Shown: positions 19,729 through 27,703 of the stretch, piece by piece
How positions within the stretch are numbered: the first letter of the stretch is position 1
Layout of the letters: each line of letters begins with the position of its first letter
From: Clostridium lentum
GTDB lineage: Bacteria; Bacillota; Clostridia; Clostridiales; Clostridiaceae
Assembly (NCBI RefSeq): GCF_014287815.1
Contig: NZ_JACOOQ010000024.1
Span: forward strand, 1 to 29,986
Reading direction: 5' to 3'
Length of the DNA: 29,986 nucleotides
Program-made: the position numbers and the translations under genes
Notes under the pieces: model-generated
Databases searched by the model: none
Told to the model about the DNA's origin: nothing
What the model saw: the letters and a program-made list of their open reading frames with translations, nothing else

Positions 19729-20883
19729 CTAATATAATTTATTTATTTTATTCAAACTATGGATAACGTATTTTATTTCTTCTATAGTATTAAAATAGCC
19801 GATACTGAATCTGACAGTTCCATTAGGATATGTACCGATGGTTTTATGAGCAAGTGGAGAGCAGTGAAGACCACTTCTATTGCTTATTCTAAAATCAGAA
19901 TCTAAAATGTATGATAATTCACTTATATCTAATTTATCATGTGAAAATGATATACAAGTAGTTCCTTTTTCAGGTGATAAATCACCGTATATTTTATAGT
20001 TTGGTATATTAGATATTTCTTCTACAAGATATTTTCTTAGATAGCTATTATGTTCATATATGGTTTTAAGACCTTCTTTTCTAATAAATTTAAGGCCTTC
20101 GTTTAAGCCAACTATTCCTGGAATATTTAATGTTCCAGATTCAAATTTATCAGGTAGGAAGTCAGGTTGATTTAGTGCGTGAGAAAGACTACCAGTACCA
20201 CCTAAGATAAATGGGATGCATATTTCATTTAGCTCATCACTTATTATAAAACCACCAATACCTTGTGGACCAAGTAAACTTTTATGACCTGTAAAAGTTA
20301 AAGCACTTAAGTTTAACTCTGAAAAATCTACAGAAAGTACACCAGCACTTTGAGCGCTATCTAAAATAAAGAATATATTATTTTCCTTACAAAGTTTTCC
20401 GATTTCTTTTATAGGTTGAATAGTTCCTAAAACATTAGAAGCATGAGTTAGAATGATAAGTTTTGTATTAGGTTTTATTAAAGCCTTGATACTTTCCACA
20501 TTAATTATTCCTAAGCTATTTGCTTCTGTTATATCTAAGTCAATAATATTAGATTCTTTTAAGTTCCATAGAGGTCTTATAACAGAATTATGCTCTATAG
20601 AAGATGTGATTACATGGTCTCCTTTTTTTAATATGCCATTTATAAGTATATTAAGGGATGAGGTTATATTATTAGTAAAGATAACATTTTCTATCTTAGG
20701 AAAATTAAAAAATGAAGCGATGTTTTCTCTTGTATCAAAGACATATCTATTTGATTCCAAAGCATTGGTATGATTAGAACGTCCACTATTTCCACCAATA
20801 TTAGTTAAGAAATTATATATAGAATCACATACCGCTTTAGGCTTAGGAAAAGAAGTACTAGCATTATCTAAATAAACATTCAT
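19729..20883 (-). CDS. Class V aminotransferase, cysteine desulfurase family
   Basis: A 384-residue pyridoxal-phosphate enzyme. It starts MNVYLDNASTSFPKPKAV, has TSSIEHNSV with the PLP-stacking histidine, and LDSAQSAGVL. The Schiff-base lysine is K201 in TFTGHKSLLGPQG. C341 in RSGLHCSPLAH is placed as in SufS/CsdA-like desulfurases. It resembles the subfamily often found beside selenium-handling genes (the EF2568 type). True desulfurase or selenocysteine-lyase activity is inferred. It is divergent from the DUF3343 gene; AAGGAG precedes the ATG. Confidence 0.9.
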   Translation of the reverse strand: MNVYLDNASTSFPKPKAVCDSIYNFLTNIGGNSGRSNHTNALESNRYVFDTRENIASFFNFPKIENVIFTNNITSSLNILINGILKKGDHVITSSIEHNSVIRPLWNLKESNIIDLDITEANSLGIINVESIKALIKPNTKLIILTHASNVLGTIQPIKEIGKLCKENNIFFILDSAQSAGVLSVDFSELNLSALTFTGHKSLLGPQGIGGFIISDELNEICIPFILGGTGSLSHALNQPDFLPDKFESGTLNIPGIVGLNEGLKFIRKEGLKTIYEHNSYLRKYLVEEISNIPNYKIYGDLSPEKGTTCISFSHDKLDISELSYILDSDFRISNRSGLHCSPLAHKTIGTYPNGTVRFSIGYFNTIEEIKYVIHSLNKINKLY

Positions 20884-21058
20884 AAAAAACTCCTTAAAGT
20901 ATATTAATATAAAAAATCAAAAAATTTCCTTTATAAATTATAATAGAAGAAAAATTTAAAAAATCAATAGCAAAATATTTTGTATATATTGAAAAATAAG
21001 TATAATATACTATGGGTATTAAATAATTGTAAATATGCCATCAGGGAGTGATATAAAG
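20884..21058. promoter_or_regulatory. Divergent AT-rich control region
   Basis: This gap separates the class V aminotransferase (minus) from the DUF3343 gene (plus). It has TATAAT on the minus strand (20942-20937) and on the plus strand (21001-21006), each placed sensibly for its gene, but no convincing -35 at 17 nt in either case. Both genes may be read from this region. Confidence 0.4.
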
Positions 21059-21298
21059 ATGAAATATTATATAATAGTATTTAAAAATACATTAGATGCT
21101 ATGAGCGGAGAAAAAACTGTGAAGGAAATGGGATTATCCTTTAGAATGATGCCTACACCAACCTCAATAACTCAAAGCTGTGGTTTATGTGTAAGATTAG
21201 ATGATGAAGAAGCAGTAAATAAAGTAATAAATGAAGGAAATATATCTTATAAGAATATATATAAGAGAGAAAATAATGAATATTCAATGGTAAGATAA
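21059..21298 (+). CDS. DUF3343 protein, putative Se/S carrier-like
   Basis: A 79-residue protein of the DUF3343 family, annotated elsewhere as putative selenium/sulfur carrier-like. The start MKYYIIVFKNTLDAM, the central PTPTSITQSCGLCVRL with a CxxxC-like cysteine pair, and the short C terminus match the family. The ATG at 21059 is 8 nt after AGGGAGTG; the frame also opens at 21035 without a ribosome-binding site. It stands head-to-head with a cysteine-desulfurase-like gene, the partner one would expect of a carrier. The DUF951 gene follows after 23 nt. Confidence 0.8.
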   Translation: MKYYIIVFKNTLDAMSGEKTVKEMGLSFRMMPTPTSITQSCGLCVRLDDEEAVNKVINEGNISYKNIYKRENNEYSMVR

Positions 21299-21321
21299 AT
21301 ACTAAAAAGGAGGGGTAGGAA

Positions 21322-21504
21322 ATGATAGATAAGTTTGACCTTGGAGATATAGTTGAAATGAAGAAGCAACATCCTTGTGGTAGCAAAGAATTTGAAGTGA
21401 TTAGGCTAGGCGCTGATATAAAAATAAAATGTGTAGGTTGTGGGCGAATAGTGATGCTTCCAAGGGTAAAGTTCCAAAAAGAAGCAAAAAAGGTTATAAA
21501 ATAA
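21322..21504 (+). CDS. DUF951 domain-containing protein
   Basis: A 60-residue protein that matches DUF951 throughout: FDLGDIVEMKKQHPCGSKEF, then RLGADIKIKCVGCGR and VMLPRVKF. Three cysteines (HPCG, KCVGC) could bind metal. The function is unknown. In Firmicutes the family often lies close to rpsF or ychF. AAGGAGG precedes the ATG. It is probably cotranscribed with the DUF3343 gene; I see no terminator before the rpsF promoter. Confidence 0.88.
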   Translation: MIDKFDLGDIVEMKKQHPCGSKEFEVIRLGADIKIKCVGCGRIVMLPRVKFQKEAKKVIK

Positions 21505-21526
21505 AGACAAATAAAATAAAAAAAAC

Positions 21527-21555
21527 TTGAAAATAAATATTTATAGTGATAAAAT
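21527..21555 (+). promoter_or_regulatory. Promoter of rpsF-ssb-rpsR
   Basis: TTGAAA (21527-21532) and TAAAAT (21550-21555) are 17 nt apart, with an extended -10 TGA immediately before. Predicted transcription start is near 21562, just ahead of the structured leader. Confidence 0.75.
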
Positions 21556-21567
21556 TTTAAATTGTAA

Positions 21568-21604
21568 TCCCTGCTACACAAAGTGTAGCCGTGAGTCCGA
21601 GGGG
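21568..21604 (+). ncRNA. S6:S18-binding leader of the rpsF mRNA (autoregulatory)
   Basis: The leader folds into a short outer stem (TCCCT 21568-21572 with AGGGG 21600-21604) and an inner hairpin GCTACAC-AAA-GTGTAGC (21573-21589). A one-sided internal loop (21590-21599) carries CCG. This general shape, a hairpin with a CCG-bearing bulge directly ahead of rpsF, is the known motif that binds the S6:S18 complex and represses its own operon. The outer stem includes bases next to the GGAGGAGG ribosome-binding site. The assignment rests on a fold made by eye. Confidence 0.65.
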
Positions 21605-21615
21605 AGGAGGTGAAA

Positions 21616-21906
21616 ATGATGAGAAAGTACGAAACTATATTTATATTACACCCATCATTAGATGAAGAGGCTGTTAAAGCTAACATCGAAAAGTTCAAAG
21701 GTGTTATAGAAAATGGTGGAGGAACTATCGAAAACGTAGATTTCTGGGGTAAGAGAAAACTTGCTTATGAAATTGCTAAAGTTAACGAAGGTTTCTATAC
21801 TTTAATAAACTTTGAAGCTAACACTGAATTACCAAAAGAATTAGATAGAGTATTCAGAATTACTGATGGTGTTATAAGACACATTGTTGTTAAACAAGAA
21901 AACTAA
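21616..21906 (+). CDS. rpsF: 30S ribosomal protein S6
   Basis: A 96-residue small-subunit protein that binds 16S rRNA as a heterodimer with S18. RKYETIFILHPSLDEEAVKA opens the protein, and WGKRKLAYEIAKVNEGFYTL with the terminal RHIVVK are conserved. Two adjacent ATG codons (21616 and 21619) are possible starts, both within range of GGAGGAGG; a GTG at 21610 is inside that site. It begins the rpsF-ssb-rpsR operon and is probably repressed through its own leader. Confidence 0.97.
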   Translation: MMRKYETIFILHPSLDEEAVKANIEKFKGVIENGGGTIENVDFWGKRKLAYEIAKVNEGFYTLINFEANTELPKELDRVFRITDGVIRHIVVKQEN

Positions 21907-21922
21907 TTAGGTGGTGTTTTAA

Positions 21923-22381
21923 ATGAATAAGGTAATACTTATAGGAAGATTAACAAAAGATCCAGAACTAAGATATACTCCTGGTAATGGAACGGCTGTT
22001 ACCACCTTAACATTAGCGATTGATAATTACAACAGTAAGACTGGTGAAAAATCTGCTGACTTTATTCCTGTAGTAATATGGGGAAAGCAAGCTGAGAACA
22101 CTGCTCAATACATGAGTAAAGGTAGTCAAATTGCTATAAGTGGTAGAATTACAACTAGATCTTATGATGCAAAAGATGGCACTAAGAGATATGTAACCGA
22201 AGTTGTTGCTGATACATTTAACGGTGTATCCTTCTTATCAAAAGGTAATGGAGGAAGCAATAACGGTGGTTCATTCAACGGTGGCGGTTCTGATTATTCA
22301 CATTCTGCAGATGATGTATTTGGCGGAATGGGCTTTGATAATGACATGACTCCAGTAGATGATGGAGATATGCCATTCTAA
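21923..22381 (+). CDS. ssb: Single-stranded DNA-binding protein
   Basis: A 152-residue SSB. The OB fold occupies about 1-105 ([20 protein letters not shown], then [21 protein letters not shown]). A glycine- and asparagine-rich linker leads to the acidic tip DDGDMPF, which recruits replication and repair proteins. It lies between rpsF and rpsR, the standard Firmicute arrangement, 16 nt after rpsF with AGGTGG in front. Confidence 0.98.
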   Translation: MNKVILIGRLTKDPELRYTPGNGTAVTTLTLAIDNYNSKTGEKSADFIPVVIWGKQAENTAQYMSKGSQIAISGRITTRSYDAKDGTKRYVTEVVADTFNGVSFLSKGNGGSNNGGSFNGGGSDYSHSADDVFGGMGFDNDMTPVDDGDMPF

Positions 22382-22418
22382 GGAAATATCTAATTTTATA
22401 AAAAAGGAGGTAAGACAG

Positions 22419-22661
22419 ATGAGAGATATGAAAAGAAACGGAAAAATGAGAAGATCTAAGAGAAAAGTATGTGCTTTCTGTGTTGACAAAGCTGAATCAA
22501 TAGATTACAAAGATGTTAACAAATTAAGAAAATTCGTTACTGAAAGAGGTAAGATTCTTCCAAGAAGAATTTCTGGAACTTGTGCTAAGCACCAAAGAGA
22601 ATTAACTTCTTCAATAAAGAGATCAAGAAATATAGCTTTATTACCATTCACAACTGAATAG
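22419..22661 (+). CDS. rpsR: 30S ribosomal protein S18
   Basis: An 80-residue ribosomal protein and partner of S6. Conserved segments are [40 protein letters not shown] and RNIALLPFT. CxxC and the later CAKH suggest a zinc-binding form, unlike S18 proteins lacking these cysteines. The ATG at 22419 is 8 nt after AAAGGAGG; a second Met lies three codons later. It ends the rpsF operon, followed by a terminator. Confidence 0.97.
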   Translation: MRDMKRNGKMRRSKRKVCAFCVDKAESIDYKDVNKLRKFVTERGKILPRRISGTCAKHQRELTSSIKRSRNIALLPFTTE

Positions 22662-22674
22662 TAATAAGTTTAGG

Positions 22675-22706
22675 AGTCCCTGATTTTTCAGGGGCTTTTA
22701 TTTTTT
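22675..22706 (+). terminator. Terminator after rpsR
   Basis: AGTCCCTGA (22675-22683) pairs with TCAGGGGCT (22688-22696) around a TTTT loop, with one G-U pair, followed by TTTATTTTTT. It lies 14 nt after the rpsR stop. Confidence 0.9.
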
Positions 22707-22755
22707 ACAAAAAAATAAAATATTTACATATTATGTAACTGATAAGTCTATTTAG

Positions 22756-22784
22756 TTGCATAAATTATAAAATATTATTAAAAT
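22756..22784 (+). promoter_or_regulatory. Candidate promoter of the MazG-like gene and gdpP
   Basis: TTGCAT (22756-22761) and TAAAAT (22779-22784) are 17 nt apart. Upstream there is an inverted repeat TTACATATTATGTAA (22724-22738) that could be an operator. The site lies after the rpsR terminator and about 35 nt before the next gene. Confidence 0.5.
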
Positions 22785-22816
22785 AAATATACAAGGGTAT
22801 AAGGGAGGGGGAAGTT

Positions 22817-23134
22817 GTGAAAAAAGAAGAGTTAAATATTATGGCTAATATGAAAATGATAGAAGAGCTTAAGGCAAATTTATTATGTATAATAGGTGAA
22901 TTATATTCTCTTTTAGCAAGAGGAAGTAGTGCAGCTCAAGATGCTATTTTAAATTGTATTTCTGGGGCCATTTTAATATTATATGTATTAGCACAAAAAT
23001 TAGGGTATAGCTGCAATGAAGTAGATGATGATATGAGTAAAAAATTAAAAATTGGCATAAATGAAGGCCATTCATATGAAAAAGAGGGGAAAAATCTAAG
23101 TAAGCTTCAAAATCACCTTAAAAAAAGGTATTAA
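22817..23134 (+). CDS. Small MazG-like family protein
   Basis: A 105-residue, mainly alpha-helical protein that I place in the MazG-like family from its helix pattern (IEELKANLLCIIGELYSLLA, then AILNCISGAILILYVLAQKLG). MazG proteins hydrolyse nucleoside triphosphates to monophosphates. I do not see the full acidic metal-binding set here, so catalysis is doubtful. Translation starts at GTG behind GGGAGGGGG, since no in-frame ATG is near. gdpP starts 21 nt after the stop, so the two are probably cotranscribed. Confidence 0.6.
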   Translation: MKKEELNIMANMKMIEELKANLLCIIGELYSLLARGSSAAQDAILNCISGAILILYVLAQKLGYSCNEVDDDMSKKLKIGINEGHSYEKEGKNLSKLQNHLKKRY

Positions 23135-23155
23135 TATAAAATTAGGAGGCTTTTA

Positions 23156-25099
23156 ATGAAAGAAAGGCTACAAAAGTATGATATTTTTTTAATATGTGCT
23201 GTAATAATTTTAGCAAGTATTATTTCTTTTTACACATATAATTTTTTTCTAGCAACTATTTTTTTAGTAATACTGCTATATGTTATTTTATATGAAACGA
23301 TAAATATAAATAATACAAATGATCAGTCAAGTTTAATAACTTCCAAAATAAAGCTTAATATAAATGATAATATTTCAGATATGTCATACCCCATTGCTTT
23401 AATACATGAAAATGGTGAAATCATATGGGGTAATAAGAGATTTAAAAAAGAATTAAGCAATAAAGATATAGAAGAACAAAATATCTTATCTATAGCAAGA
23501 GATTTAGACTTACAGAAATTATTAAAGTGTGATAAAGATTTAAAACAGCGAGTTAAAATTAAAGAAGGATTTTACAGTGTATATGCAAATCAAATAAAAT
23601 ATGATGAAGATAAAGAAGATAATTTATATATAGTTTATTTTATTGAAGTGAGCAACTTAAGAGACTTGTATGCTACAAAGGAAAGCGTAGTACTTATAGA
23701 AGTAGATAACTTATCAGAAGCTTTGGAAAGAACTGAAGAAAATAACAGACCTATGCTTGTAGCAGAAGTGGAAAAAGCCATAAATGCATATGGACAAAAG
23801 CTTAAGGCTATGATTGTAAAATATGAATCAAATAAGTATGTTTTATCAGTACAAGATAAGTACATAAATGATGAAATAAATTGCAAATTTGATATACTAG
23901 AAAAAATATCAGGCATTGATATAGGAAATAAGTTAGAAGTTACCTTAAGTATAGGTGTTGGAAGAGGCGGAGTATCACCTCAAGAAAACTATAACTTTGC
24001 AGTAATTGCTAAGGAGTTAGCCTTAGGAAGAGGTGGAGATCAAGTAGTTGTAAAAAATAATGATAAAATCCACTTCTTTGGTGGAAATACAAGAGAACTT
24101 GAAAAGAGAACAAGAGTTAGAGCAAGGGTTATATCCCAAGCAATTAAGGAATTAATTTTTGAAAGTAGCAATGTATTTATAATTGGTCATAAGAATCCAG
24201 ATATGGATTGCTTAGGAGCATCAGTAGGCCTTTGGACTACTATCAAACAATTAGGAAAGAATTGCAATATAATATTAGAACAGGACATTAATGCCATAGA
24301 ATACTATCTACAACAATTAAAAAAGGATAGTGCATATGATAATATGTTTATAACTGGTGAAGAAGCAGAAAAATATATAAATGATAAAACACTTTTAATA
24401 ATTGTTGATGTTCATAATAAAGGCTATGTTAAAAATATAGATTTAGTTGAAAAGATTAATCGAAAAATAATTATAGATCATCATAGAAGAAGCCCGGATA
24501 TTATTGAAGGTGCATTATTAAATTATATTGAAGTGTATGCTTCATCAACTTCAGAAATGGTAACAGAAATAATACAATATATACTTAAAAAGCCTATTAT
24601 CAAGCCTTTAGAGGCAGAAGGACTTTTAGCTGGTATTGTTATGGATACAAAATGCTTCCAGTTTAAATCAGGTGTAAGGACTTTTGATGCAGCAGCATTT
24701 TTAAGAGAATTAGGAGCAGATACTTTAGAAGTTAAAAAGATGTTTGCTGATAGTTTTGAAGATTACTTAGTTATAGCTGAAACAATTAAGAATGCAGAAG
24801 TGGAAAATAATCTTGCCATAGCTGTATGCCCAAGTTCTTCATCTAATACAGTAATTGTTGCCAGAGCAGCTGATGAACTTTTAAATATATCAGGGATAGA
24901 TGTATGTTTTGTTTTAAGTGAATCAAATGGAAGTGTTGCCATAAGTGGGCGTTCTGTTGGAGATATTAATGTGCAAGTTGTATTAGAAGAAATAGGAGGT
25001 GGAGGTCATATGAATATGGCAGGGGCTAAGTTAAATATGCCAATGGCTGAAGCATTAAGCCTTCTTAAAGAATCTATAGCTAGAAATATTAAAGAATAA
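23156..25099 (+). CDS. gdpP: Cyclic-di-AMP phosphodiesterase GdpP (YybT)
   Basis: A 647-residue membrane-bound phosphodiesterase that hydrolyses c-di-AMP to pApA. Two N-terminal membrane helices (about 10-48) are followed by a PAS-like domain (YPIALIHENGEIIWGNKRF). Next is a degenerate GGDEF domain (about 175-300) without an intact GGDEF motif, as in the family. The DHH domain has GHKNPDMDCLGAS near 343, VDVHNKGYV and DHH at 441-443. A DHHA1 domain ends with GGGGHMNMAGA. TTAGGAGG precedes the ATG. It lies upstream of rplI, as in other Firmicutes. Confidence 0.96.
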   Translation: MKERLQKYDIFLICAVIILASIISFYTYNFFLATIFLVILLYVILYETININNTNDQSSLITSKIKLNINDNISDMSYPIALIHENGEIIWGNKRFKKELSNKDIEEQNILSIARDLDLQKLLKCDKDLKQRVKIKEGFYSVYANQIKYDEDKEDNLYIVYFIEVSNLRDLYATKESVVLIEVDNLSEALERTEENNRPMLVAEVEKAINAYGQKLKAMIVKYESNKYVLSVQDKYINDEINCKFDILEKISGIDIGNKLEVTLSIGVGRGGVSPQENYNFAVIAKELALGRGGDQVVVKNNDKIHFFGGNTRELEKRTRVRARVISQAIKELIFESSNVFIIGHKNPDMDCLGASVGLWTTIKQLGKNCNIILEQDINAIEYYLQQLKKDSAYDNMFITGEEAEKYINDKTLLIIVDVHNKGYVKNIDLVEKINRKIIIDHHRRSPDIIEGALLNYIEVYASSTSEMVTEIIQYILKKPIIKPLEAEGLLAGIVMDTKCFQFKSGVRTFDAAAFLRELGADTLEVKKMFADSFEDYLVIAETIKNAEVENNLAIAVCPSSSSNTVIVARAADELLNISGIDVCFVLSESNGSVAISGRSVGDINVQVVLEEIGGGGHMNMAGAKLNMPMAEALSLLKESIARNIKE

Positions 25100-25127
25100 A
25101 AAAGTTCATTATTTTAACATAGAGCTA

Positions 25128-25156
25128 TTAAGAAATAGTAAAATTATAGATATAAT
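25128..25156 (+). promoter_or_regulatory. Possible promoter of rplI
   Basis: TTAAGA (25128-25133) and TATAAT (25151-25156) are 17 nt apart in the gdpP-rplI gap; a second TATAAT (25157-25162) overlaps it. The -35 matches four of six bases. No terminator hairpin is visible in the gap, so read-through from gdpP is also possible. Confidence 0.4.
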
Positions 25157-25206
25157 TATAATAAAAAAACAATAAAGAATAAAACTTTAAAGGATAGGTG
25201 CATAAT

Positions 25207-25653
25207 ATGAAAGTTATATTACTACAAGACGTTAAAAAATTAGGTAAAAAAGGTGATGTTATAGAAGCATCAGATGGATATGCAAGAAATTATCTTTTCC
25301 CTAAAAAATTAGCTATGGAAGCAACTGCTAATGAATTACATGTTCTTAATGTAAAGAAAGAAAATGAAAGAAAGAAAAAACTTGCAGAATTAGAAGAAGC
25401 TCAAAAGTTAGCAGCTGATTTAAAAGGTAAGGAAGTTAATATTGAAGCTAAAGCAGGAGATGGTGGAAGATTATTTGGTGCAATAACTAATAAAGATATT
25501 GCAGAAGCTATAAATAGCAAATTCAATTTATCAATAGACAAGAAGAAAGTTGTTGTAGGTACAATAAAAGTTGCTGGAGGATATGATGTTGAAGTTAAAT
25601 TATATCCAGAAGTTTCAACAAAGATGAAGGTTGTTATTGTTCCTAAACAATAA
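25207..25653 (+). CDS. rplI: 50S ribosomal protein L9
   Basis: A 148-residue large-subunit protein that binds 23S rRNA and extends from the L1 stalk base. The N-terminal domain [20 protein letters not shown] with [13 protein letters not shown] is diagnostic. A long connecting helix rich in Lys and Glu leads to a C-terminal domain with [17 protein letters not shown] start at the ATG at 25207; the frame opens at a GTG (25198) that is part of the ribosome-binding site AGGTG. lonC follows with AAGGAGG overlapping the rplI stop. Confidence 0.97.
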   Translation: MKVILLQDVKKLGKKGDVIEASDGYARNYLFPKKLAMEATANELHVLNVKKENERKKKLAELEEAQKLAADLKGKEVNIEAKAGDGGRLFGAITNKDIAEAINSKFNLSIDKKKVVVGTIKVAGGYDVEVKLYPEVSTKMKVVIVPKQ

Positions 25654-25665
25654 GGAGGACTAAAT

Positions 25666-27558
25666 TTGAATTCATTTAATGAAAAATTAGATTTTAAAAA
25701 TATATTAGATAGTGATTTACCTTTAGAAGCAAAAGTAAATGTACTTTTTGATATATTAAAAAATGTTCTTGATGAAGGTGCAATAAGAGCAAGGACAGTA
25801 AGATTTAAATTGCAGAAGTATATTAATTCCACAGATATAAATGAAAGAATATATGCTCTAAATGTTATTGCATCAGATGGAAATGGAGCAAAGATAGTTC
25901 CAAATGATAGTGAAGCAGTAGAGGTTTTAGAAGACGTAGTATATTGGATATCAGAAAATATTGCTAAAAAGTATGTTCAAAATAAAATTGAAGTGGAAGT
26001 TGAAAAAGCTTTAGCTGAGAGACAAGATAAGTTTATGGATGAAATAAAATTATCTATCATGAAAAAGCAAAAAGGTATTGAAAACTCAAAAACTAATAGT
26101 AAGCTTGAAAGATTAGAAGCATTAGATGCTAAGAAGATTAATAAAAATGTAATGTCACTTTTAAGACCAGAAAAATTTGAAGAAATAGTCGGTCAAGAAA
26201 GAGCCATTAAGTCACTTTTATCCAAGATGGCATCACCTTACCCTCAACATATAATTTTATATGGTCCACCGGGAGTAGGAAAGACATCAGCAGCAAGACT
26301 TGCTTTAGAAGAAGCAAAGAAATTAAACTCTACTCCTTTTGATGAAGATTCAAAGTTTGTTGAAGTTGATGGTACTACTTTAAGATGGGATCCAAGAGAA
26401 ATAACAAATCCACTTTTAGGTTCAGTACACGATCCAATTTATCAAGGAAGCAAGAGAGATTTAGCTGAAATAGGAGTACCAGAACCAAAGACTGGATTAG
26501 TTACAGAAGCTCATGGTGGAGTATTATTCATTGATGAAATTGGAGAATTGGATGATATTCTACAAAATAAACTTTTAAAAGTTTTAGAAGATAAGAGAGT
26601 TGAGTTTTCATCATCTTACTATGATCCAGATGATGAGAATATTCCTAAATATATAAAATACTTATTTGATAATGGAGCACCAGCAGATTTCGTGTTGATT
26701 GGAGCGACAACAAAGGAGCCGGGACAAATTAATCCAGCTTTAAGATCAAGATGTACAGAAGTATATTTTGAGCCATTATCATCAAAGGATATTGAAGGAA
26801 TAGTTAATAATGCAGCTAAGAAACTTGAGGTAACACTAGAAGATGGTGTAGCACACTTAATAAGTCAATATACCATTGAAGGTAGAAAAGCTGTAAATAT
26901 ATTATCAGATGCTTATGGATATTCATTATATAATAAAGAAGAAGTAGAGCAAAAAGTAATTTCTTTAAAAGATGTTGAAGAAGTAATATCTATAGGAAGA
27001 TATACTCCTTTTGAAATATTAAAGAATCTTGAAACTGGAGAAGTAGGCCACGTTTATGGTTTAGGTGTAAGTGGATTTCTAGGTTCTACAATAGAAATAG
27101 AAGCTACTGTATTCCATGCTAAGAAAAAAGGTGCTGGTACAATTAAGTTTAATGATACAGCAGGCTCTATGGCAAAAGATTCAGTATTTAATGCAGCATC
27201 AGTTATTAGAAAGATAACAGATAAAGATATTAAGGAATATGATATACATGTTAATGTCATTGGTGGAGGACAGATAGATGGACCTTCAGCAGGTGCAGCA
27301 ATAACTATTTGTATAATCAGTGCTCTTTTAAACAGAAAGATACGTCAAGATGTAGCTATCACTGGTGAAATTTCCTTAAGAGGAAAGGTTAAGCCAGTAG
27401 GAGGAATCTTTGAAAAGATTTATGGCGCAAGAAGAAAAGGAATTAAGCTTGTTCTTGTACCAAAGGACAATGAAAAAGAAATTCCTTTAGGTCTTAATGA
27501 TATAGAAGTAAGAGCAGTAAGCAATATTGAAGAGCTTATGGAAATAGTATTTGAATAA
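25666..27558 (+). CDS. lonC: Spore-former Lon-family ATP-dependent protease (LonC type)
   Basis: A 630-residue AAA+ serine protease of the spore-former Lon family. The N-terminal 150 residues are specific to the group. The Walker A GPPGVGKTS lies near 200, the Walker B VLFIDEIGEL near 285, and the sensor region follows. The protease domain has the Ser541 nucleophile in DGPSAGAA and Lys584 in GGIFEKI; the 43-residue gap equals that of S679/K722 in E. coli Lon. Unlike Thermus LonC, which lacks ATPase motifs, this one keeps both. It starts at TTG, 7 nt after AAGGAGG that overlaps the rplI stop, so coupling is likely. Its natural substrates are unknown. Confidence 0.92.
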   Translation: MNSFNEKLDFKNILDSDLPLEAKVNVLFDILKNVLDEGAIRARTVRFKLQKYINSTDINERIYALNVIASDGNGAKIVPNDSEAVEVLEDVVYWISENIAKKYVQNKIEVEVEKALAERQDKFMDEIKLSIMKKQKGIENSKTNSKLERLEALDAKKINKNVMSLLRPEKFEEIVGQERAIKSLLSKMASPYPQHIILYGPPGVGKTSAARLALEEAKKLNSTPFDEDSKFVEVDGTTLRWDPREITNPLLGSVHDPIYQGSKRDLAEIGVPEPKTGLVTEAHGGVLFIDEIGELDDILQNKLLKVLEDKRVEFSSSYYDPDDENIPKYIKYLFDNGAPADFVLIGATTKEPGQINPALRSRCTEVYFEPLSSKDIEGIVNNAAKKLEVTLEDGVAHLISQYTIEGRKAVNILSDAYGYSLYNKEEVEQKVISLKDVEEVISIGRYTPFEILKNLETGEVGHVYGLGVSGFLGSTIEIEATVFHAKKKGAGTIKFNDTAGSMAKDSVFNAASVIRKITDKDIKEYDIHVNVIGGGQIDGPSAGAAITICIISALLNRKIRQDVAITGEISLRGKVKPVGGIFEKIYGARRKGIKLVLVPKDNEKEIPLGLNDIEVRAVSNIEELMEIVFE

Positions 27559-27587
27559 AAAACGAAGGAGCAATCCTTCGTTTTTTT
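27557..27587 (+). terminator. Terminator after lonC
   Basis: ACGAAGGA / TCCTTCGT forms the stem around the tetraloop GCAA (27570-27573), with flanking A and T tracts, beginning at the lonC stop and ending in seven T. Confidence 0.94.
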
Positions 27588-27703
27588 AATAAATTGCTTG
27601 GTAGTTAATATATAAAATTTACTTTAAAAAGTACTACTTATGATAAGGGTAATATATTATAATAGTGTTATTGCAAAAAAACATTTGGAAGGAGGAATGC
27701 TTT

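Noticed and set aside
21153..21698. A 181-codon open frame on the minus strand across DUF3343, DUF951 and rpsF
   Set aside because: It is antisense to three recognisable genes and the rpsF leader and shows no family features.
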